A stretch of 64,000 bases of DNA, taken from Elgaria multicarinata webbii. Its lineage: Eukaryota > Chordata > Lepidosauria > Squamata > Anguidae. Both the position numbers and the translations under genes were made by a program. The DNA lies in assembly GCF_023053635.1 (NCBI RefSeq), contig NC_086172.1, positions 128,563,681 to 128,627,680 of the forward strand. The letters are read 5' to 3'. The notes under the pieces are model-generated. The model was not told the origin of the DNA and ran no database searches. It saw only the letters and a list, made by a program, of their open reading frames with translations. Shown here one piece after another: positions 57,675-64,000 of this stretch. Each line of letters opens with the position of its first letter. Position 1 is the first letter of the stretch.

Positions 57675-58645
57675 TGGATTACTATTGTTTATCTCATGAA
57701 GGAAAAGGCAACAAGAGATGAGATACATGGATCCTATGTGCTGCTAGCTTTTGGGAGAAGGAAGTGCACGGTTTTGATAAAGGGCAAGAGAACAGTGACT
57801 CACTGACTTTGAAAGGGTCTGCTATGTTGCCATTAACACCACAAAGTGACTCCAGCAATTGGTGAAACAACCTGGATATAACATTTAGCACCTTTATAGC
57901 TAACAGAGCATTTCTGCTTATGTGATTTTTGAACTTCAGGGATTGTTATGTTTGAGAAGAAAAATCTTCTAAAATTTACTTGAGCTGCAATAGTTTTATT
58001 ACAGCTTTTGGCAGCCTCATAATGAAGTTGAGCGTATGGAGATAATGGGTTATCTCTGAGAAGTATACTGAGTTTTTTGGGTTTTTTACATGATGCAAAG
58101 TCATTCCTTTGCTTTAAATGTTTTATTACGTATAAGGCTGACAATGTATTTTTAAAATCATGTACATTTTGAAGCACAAATAGTTTGAGCTAATATTAGC
58201 TTATTGTGTCAAATATTCAAAAAAATGGTTGTCCTAGCTTCATGTCACAACCACATCCTATGAATGGCTAGTCTTCCATTTGATGATGAAATGCCCTACC
58301 GTTACCTGAGCATGCTAAATGAAATAAGTGACAGATTTTAATGTCTCTACTGAGTGCATTTTGGGTTGTGTGTGGGGACATTGACACCTTTGCACTGAAT
58401 GTTCATGGCAGTAGCAAGCTTAACAGTTTAATCAGGCTGATCACCTTATTGCTGCCTTATGCAAAGCACCCAGGAGGACCTAAAATATGCAACTTCTCTG
58501 AATAACTTGTATATTTTTTACTAAAGAAAACTTACATCCACAACTGTCTTAAGCTTTTTGGCACCTTTTGACAAACTTCAGTTAATGTATAAATTATTCA
58601 CATCATGTAATCTGAATGATATAAAAATAAACATATGCACAGCTT
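57675..58645 (+). other. LRRC57: LRRC57 3' untranslated region (probable)
   Basis: About 0.95 kb of non-coding sequence with no recognised repeat follows the stop codon, ending near a poly(A) signal 'aataaa' at 58,626-58,631. Confidence 0.6.
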
Positions 58646-58684
58646 GAAGTGTTCCTGTAAAATATTGCTATTGTACATAAGATT

Positions 58685-59505
58685 TAAAGGGTGTGTTCGG
58701 ATGATCGCAATGGGAAAAGAGACCATTGTGGCTTGTCCCCCACTCATGGATGCTGCACACGTGATCAGCATTTGTGTAATCCACTGCAATGCAGTGTGGA
58801 TTGACAGGTTGTCCAAACCCAGCACATGTCGGGGGTGGTTTCAGACCCATCATTGTGGAGTAGGTACAAAGATGACACACCAACATGCGCTGCATTGCAG
58901 GGATTATGCAAATAGCAATCACATGCGTGTGTGTGTATGTGTACACTTGAGAGAGAGGAAACAAGCTGCATTTGGACAATAGTCAATGGTGGGTTAATGG
59001 CCAACTCCACGGTTGATTATCGAGGGGGTACTCTCCACACGACATGATTATAATCAACCATGATGTGAATTAATGCCAGCAAGGAGTTGACTATTAACAG
59101 TGGCTGAGTTCGGATGACACACTAATCAACGGTTGCTTCCCATTCTGTTCCTATTACCCCCCAGTTGATTAGCGTGTTGTCTGAACTCAGCCAGTGTGTT
59201 TGACACATTCCCAGCCTCTCCCTCCCAGTTGTCCTGCTGGTATCCCATTAGCCATTGTGAGTTCTGGGCTAAAGCAGCAGCTGCTGCTTTAGTTGCTCTT
59301 GCCAGGTGACTCTGTCAAAAATAACTGTGTACAACAAAATAGTCAATGGTGCCCGACACGTGACATAACCAATTGTTCAAATTACTGCAGCGTTGGTTAT
59401 TCTGGCTGAATAACTAACCATGGTGTGAAAACGTCTCGACAGATGATACAATAACCAAACGTTGACTATTTAAGTCACTGTTGGTTATCATGTTGTCCGA
59501 ACCCA
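58685..59505. repeat. Family B MITE cluster
   Basis: It opens 'gggtgtgttcggatgatcgc' and closes 'catgttgtccgaacccaatc', which are inverse ends. Inside are further pairs such as 'gctgagttcggatgacacac' (59,102) facing 'gtgttgtctgaactcagcc' (59,175), so at least one complete small element (about 59,100-59,195) sits inside a larger one. No coding capacity. Confidence 0.65.
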
Positions 59506-59575
59506 ATCATTTATTTATTTATTTATTACATTTCTATACCGCCCAATAGCCGGAGCTCTCTGGGCGGTTCACAAA
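59505..59575 (-). repeat. L2 3' tail, minus orientation
   Basis: 'tttatttatttatttattac' then 'taccgcccaatagccggagc' and 'tctctgggcggttcac'. Only the terminus is present. Confidence 0.85.
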
Positions 59576-62500
59576 ATCATAGTTTTCTTTTAGCAGTAAG
59601 CTGACAATTTGCAAACAGTCTGCAATAAAATCTTTCATGATATGTCCTCCTGCAGGTGATAATTCATTCTTCTGCCTCCACTGTCATGTTTCTCATCTAT
59701 AATTCTTGTTCCAATACTACTCACTGCAGTACAAAAATTCCATAAAGATCACTCTAAACTATATTTGAATGATAAACAAAACTTTTGTTGAACCTTTAGA
59801 ATGACAGAGCACTGAATCTTCCATTTTCATTACCTGCCTTTCTTTCATCGTGAAACTAAAGGTAGCATAGATGGGGTTCTTAAGTTTCTCTTCCAGGCAC
59901 TAACCATAGCCAGACCCAGTTAGCATCAGCAAGGTGACTGCATCATGTCACATTATTCAGTAGACATTGGTTTTGATAAATGTCCTAAATGTGAAGAAGC
60001 CATTGGGAACAGGTAAAATCAGTTATCAGGTCTGCATCTCTTGTGCAACAGTATAGCAGCAACTTCAATTATTAATACTATATACTTTGGGGGAGGGAGC
60101 TGGAGGAAGACATTCATAAGCTAGATTTATTCAGACCAAATATAATGAAGAAAACCTGAGGCATTCACTTTATTACAATTCAAAACAATAAGGCAGACAG
60201 TGTCTAGCAGTTTGCTCTGGGATACTAAGCTGTTCCTTAATACAAATCTTCATCAATTATAACAAGATAATTATGCTATCTATATTCAAGTGCTTTGTTA
60301 CAATGCTATACAAGTTGTACAAAGTTTCCACGGAAGCTAGTGAGGAAATGTGCATTAAAGCAGCATTTTACTCTTAACATCTCATCTGTGATGGTAGTTT
60401 GATAAATCTCACATTAGTAGTGAAATTAAGAACAGATGTTGGAGCTCAAGAAGTTCACTGTTTTGCTTCCACAGGGCAGTACAGTTTAATGTGTTCTGCC
60501 ATTTTCACCAAATTTTTTAACATGTATTACTTAAAGGTTTGTTTCTCTTACTAATACAGTAAACAAATTATTAATTTGAGAATGTATGTGCAGTTTCTAC
60601 ATTACATAGCTAGAACTGCCACCTTACACCTTGTTGACAAGACTTTACATACAAAACTGAGCTTTATCTTATTAAAATAAAGGTATGGCTCAATTGGAAC
60701 TGATTTATAGAGAGGAAGGAAAATGAGGTATCTTCTTGACATTAAAGAAAAGTGACAGTATAATACGCCAATTTGTTTTGAGCTCTCTCTGGTGGGTCCT
60801 AAAAACAAAGATTGTTTCAGCAACCACCATCACAAGGCACTTCTACTTAATTGGAAATAGAATATACATGAATATCTTCCTCTTAACCATGTAAGAGTGC
60901 TCTCCAACCTCTAATTATCATAGATACTTATGATTAAAAATATGCAATTTAGATTAACATATTGAACAGTACAAAAGTCAATTTCTGAGAAAAAACCATG
61001 TTCGGTGAATTCTTAATTAGAACTGAACTAAAGCTTTCTTCAGAAAGCTTGAGAATTTCATAGAATTGTAATTAAGTGACTCCTACAGACATGTGACAAG
61101 AAAGCTAAATCAAATACCTTAATCCTAAAACAGGAATGAATTGAAGTGATTACTACAAACTAATTTATTACTACAGCAGGCCTGTACAACTTGTAACCCA
61201 CTAAACTGTGCAGTCTACTAGCAGCTGTGTATGATAGTTCCCCATGGGCTCCTAGCTTTGCCATGTGTCCAAGACTAGAAAATGCAGTGCAGCTAAGCAC
61301 CTAGAAGGCACAATACATGGCTAATAGACGGCGTTCACTCAGTGGATCACAGTTTGTAGTGTAGGCCTGTGCTATTGCCAAGCGACACTTTACATGACAA
61401 AGACAGATGCAAAGATGTTTCAGTACTGATTTACTCTCCCACACATTTCAATACAACTTTGAAGATTGAATATAAATATGGTTCCAGCTAGAAGATGTGA
61501 GGCAACTGTATTTTGTAATTTGACAGTTACCTGAAGAAAATCATGTGCGTGCACATTGTATTCAGGTGAGTATCCAAAACAACTCTTGAAGTGAGTCTTG
61601 CCAAGCAGCAGCAAATGTTAACTCACTACAACAAGCATAGCTTTTTTCCTCATTGGAATCTAGATTGTGCTCTGCTTCTGATTTATTTCTAGAAATCCCA
61701 CATACTTTTAATAAATATCCCCAAATGCTGTTCTCCAGTTGTAGGGTTTTGGTACTTAGCAAGATGAATCATCCTCTTCAGTTTACATTTCTTTAGAAAA
61801 TAGCATTACAAAATAGTTTTCACTTAGACTTAAACTCTGTACATAACTTTAGTAAACTTTGCTTTTGATAGGACACTGAAAAATGCTCACACACTGAGAT
61901 CTCTTCAACAATATTAGTTTTTGTGTCCAAAAAATACAGACTTTTTTAAAAATGAGTGTAAGTTCAGGATGTTTCAGAAAAGTTATGTTAATTTGCAAAG
62001 GACTCTACCCTTGGAGGTGCTCTGCTTGTAATCCCACAAAAGCACTCCATGTGCACTTAATGGTCAACCAGAGGGACATGAGCTCAAGTGTTGTGTGTCA
62101 CCTACTTTTTCCAAATCCCTCAGACCACTATATAGTGCATCTTGAAGGAGTAAAGATTAGGGCTGGTAGCAAACACCCCAATCATTTGGGGTGAAAGTGG
62201 GGAATAAACCACCTAAAGGTTCTGCAACAGTCACATGTACCAACTATATAGGTTTGTTTAAAAAAAGGTAGGGAATCATAGTGTGACTACACATCCCCTC
62301 TATCTCCAAACAAGAAATGCTCTCTGGCTCGAAAGTGTATTCTTCTCCAATGTATATCTTGTATATTAACAATCATGTGCTTTAGAGCCCTGTACTCAAA
62401 AGTAGCAGCTACTAAACCACATGTTCCAATCAAAAGAAAAGAAAAGAAAATGTTCTCAGCCCATGCCATCATGTAAGATTTGGTAGTGAAATTGAGTGCT

Positions 62501-62933
62501 TTGTAAAAATTAGGGGCAGTTAATTAAAAAAGACAGTTCATGAAAATCATTCATCTACTATTTCAGTGATGACATGCAATATAAGTGAGGTAATTAAATC
62601 CAGTGAGTGCATCCTTTTCTTTGCTGCCTCACACGCTATATTGAACTGCAAAAGGGGGAATAAAGCAGAATTGAGGGGCGGCAGGGAGGTACTATGGAAA
62701 GATACCTAGCCAGAAAATGAAGCCCTGAGGATATGGAAAGGGGTAAGAAAGCTGAGTTTCTGTTGTGCTGCTTTCCTGGATTTTCAGTCTGTAGACGTGC
62801 AACAAAGAAGCCATATAATGGTGTCCTGCTTTGTTTCCCCTTCTGAGTCCTACTAGCTCTTCTTCTTTGGAAATTGAGGAGATTTGTAGACTGAAATACA
62901 TTTTCAGTTGGATGAAGAACTGGCAGCAGACGA
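59576..62933 (-). other. SNAP23: SNAP23 3' UTR and the SNAP23-LRRC57 intergenic stretch
   Basis: 3.3 kb without a recognised repeat or exon. A long SNAP23 3' UTR would extend left from 62,933. Candidate minus-strand 'aataaa' signals lie at 60,126-60,131, 60,169-60,174 and near 61,162. Which one is used cannot be told from sequence. Confidence 0.45.
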
Positions 62934-62999
62934 TCAGTTGTCAATAAGTTTTTTGGCTTTTACATTGGCTTGCTCAATACGGTCTTTGTTGGTTTCAGC
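62934..62999 (-). CDS. SNAP23: SNAP23 last coding exon
   Basis: SNAP23 is the widely expressed relative of neuronal SNAP25. It is a Q-SNARE that gives two helices to the SNARE bundle with a syntaxin and a VAMP to drive exocytosis at the plasma membrane (family knowledge). On the minus strand the acceptor 'ctatttcag' is followed by 21 codons 'AETNKDRIEQANVKAKKLID' and 'N', then TGA. Human SNAP23 ends 'ADTNRDRIDIANARAKKLID' and 'S'. This is the C-terminal end of the second SNARE motif. The exon starts in phase 0. The preceding exons are not in the remaining 1 kb and lie past the right edge. SNAP25 was considered and excluded: its end differs, and SNAP23 is the expected neighbour of LRRC57. Confidence 0.93.
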   Translation of the reverse strand, partial: AETNKDRIEQANVKAKKLIDN

Positions 63000-63560
63000 C
63001 TGAAATAGAAAACACAGTGTAAGATTGCTAGTAAACTAGAAAGATTGGGGGGGGGAGTGTCAAGACATGCTGTGCCACTATTTCTTTAAAAGCCAGCCCA
63101 GAATAGGTTTGATATTATGGAAGCAAAAGAGAGTTGTTAAGGAGCACATGAAGCCATTTGAGTAGAAGAGCTTCTCTCTCCCTAAACTCATACAGTATGT
63201 AGGGCAAATTCAATTTACAAATTAAGGCATTCTGAATAGGGAAAGTATTGGGGGAGATGCGTGGGACCCTGAATGATGTGGCGGCCAGTCATTACTGTTG
63301 GCCACTAACTGAACATTGCACCAGCATTTCAGGATCCGTGCTTACCTCCTGAAGTGTTCAAAGCAAAATGCAACTTTCTCATTTTAACCTATTAAAGGCT
63401 TGTATGAGACAGCTTCCTTCCTCATGTCTTGCTGCGAGAAAAAAAATTCTTGGGGCCTTTCCCATCATTTTGTATAACTTCCTCCAGCAAATGAAGTGCA
63501 ATGTTTTCCAAAAGCACTGCAAAATCTTCCTATGCATTTATATGTTTAGTGGCCAGAAAT
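63000..63560. other. SNAP23 intron, unassigned
   Basis: No exon or named repeat is recognised. A G run occurs at 63,048-63,055. Confidence 0.5.
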
Positions 63561-63564
63561 TGTT

Positions 63565-63790
63565 ATATTATTAAATTGTTAGGAATTATATAGCACTCTT
63601 AAATATTAAAAGTGCTTCACATACGTAATCTCAGGTGGTCAATACTACCACCTCCGTCTTACCCTGAGCAAAGGGAAAGTTAAGGCAGAAAGATAGACTA
63701 GATTTACCCTTGTGTAACACAAGGATACTAAAGTGAGTTCATAGCTGAGCGTAGGTCTGAATCAGGCTTCTCAGCTTCCAGCTTTTAGAT
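63565..63790. repeat. MIR/L2-like old repeat
   Basis: 'tatatagcactcttaaatat', 'agtgcttcacatacgtaatc' and 'gctgagcgtaggtctgaatc' follow the order of MIR-like SINEs (L2-type end, then a core with 'gaaagttaaggcagaaag'). Diverged; weak call. Confidence 0.4.
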
Positions 63791-63794
63791 CATG

Positions 63795-64000
63795 CTACTT
63801 GTCACTATGATGATAGGAAAGGAACCTCTCATGCAAGCACTTGAGTCATTGCCGACTCCTAGAAGCACGCCTGCTTTCGCTGACGTTTTCTTGGCAGACT
63901 TTGTAGTGGGGTGGTTTGCCATTGCCTTCCCCAGTCGCAGTTACCTTTCCCCCAGCTAGCTGGGTACTCATTTTACCGACCTTGGAAGGATGAAAGGCTG
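63795..64000. repeat. Interspersed repeat common in squamates, class uncertain; runs off the window
   Basis: 'gagtcattgccgactcctag', 'acgttttcttggcagacttt', 'ggtttgccattgccttcccc' and 'gctgggtactcattttaccg' then 'accttggaaggatgaaaggc' match a repeat I remember from reptile genomes. It is well preserved. The class is not certain. Confidence 0.5.

Overview
The window is vertebrate nuclear DNA, most likely from a squamate reptile (a lizard). The evidence is long introns, abundant CR1 and L2 LINEs whose 3' ends are typical of squamates, many palindromic MITEs, and four split genes. The genes can be named from their exons and their order: STARD9 (-), HAUS2 (-), LRRC57 (+) and SNAP23 (-). This is the mammalian STARD9-HAUS2-LRRC57-SNAP23 block read in the opposite direction.

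Layout. Positions 1 to about 32.1 kb are the 5' part of STARD9 on the minus strand. Exon 1 lies in a CpG-rich promoter near 32.1 kb, exon 2 is at 26.74-26.81 kb and exon 3 at 14.70-14.81 kb; the exon with the kinesin P-loop was not found and should lie past the left edge. STARD9 intron 2 (about 11.9 kb) holds a whole-looking, recently inserted Ty1/copia retrotransposon at 17,344-22,252. It has two 435-bp LTRs that look identical, one long gag-pol reading frame, a 5-bp target duplication, and a primer site complementary to the anticodon arm of initiator-methionine tRNA. From 32.5 to 42.5 kb is repeat-rich intergenic DNA. It contains a three-layer nest (a CR1 inside an L2 tail inside a palindromic MITE) and an almost full-length L2 LINE that carries a solo LTR and a second L2 tail. 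HAUS2 spans 42.75-50.59 kb (6 coding exons, 215 aa). A CpG-rich, probably shared promoter at 50.4-51.2 kb separates it from LRRC57 (coding exons 53.5-57.7 kb, 238 aa). The last coding exon of SNAP23 is at 62.93-63.00 kb, with its probable 3' UTR to the left and the rest of the gene past the right edge.

How the genes relate. HAUS2 is a subunit of augmin, which nucleates branched spindle microtubules. STARD9 is a mitotic kinesin that holds pericentriolar material together. SNAP23 is a SNARE for exocytosis. LRRC57 is a small leucine-rich-repeat protein of unclear role. They are neighbours by ancient synteny, not an operon. The coding exons show no breaks. The main departure seen is the HAUS2 C-terminus, which is shorter than and unlike the human one. 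Everything else is introns, untranslated or intergenic DNA, mostly transposon remains. All identifications come from reading the sequence and remembered family features; no database search was run.
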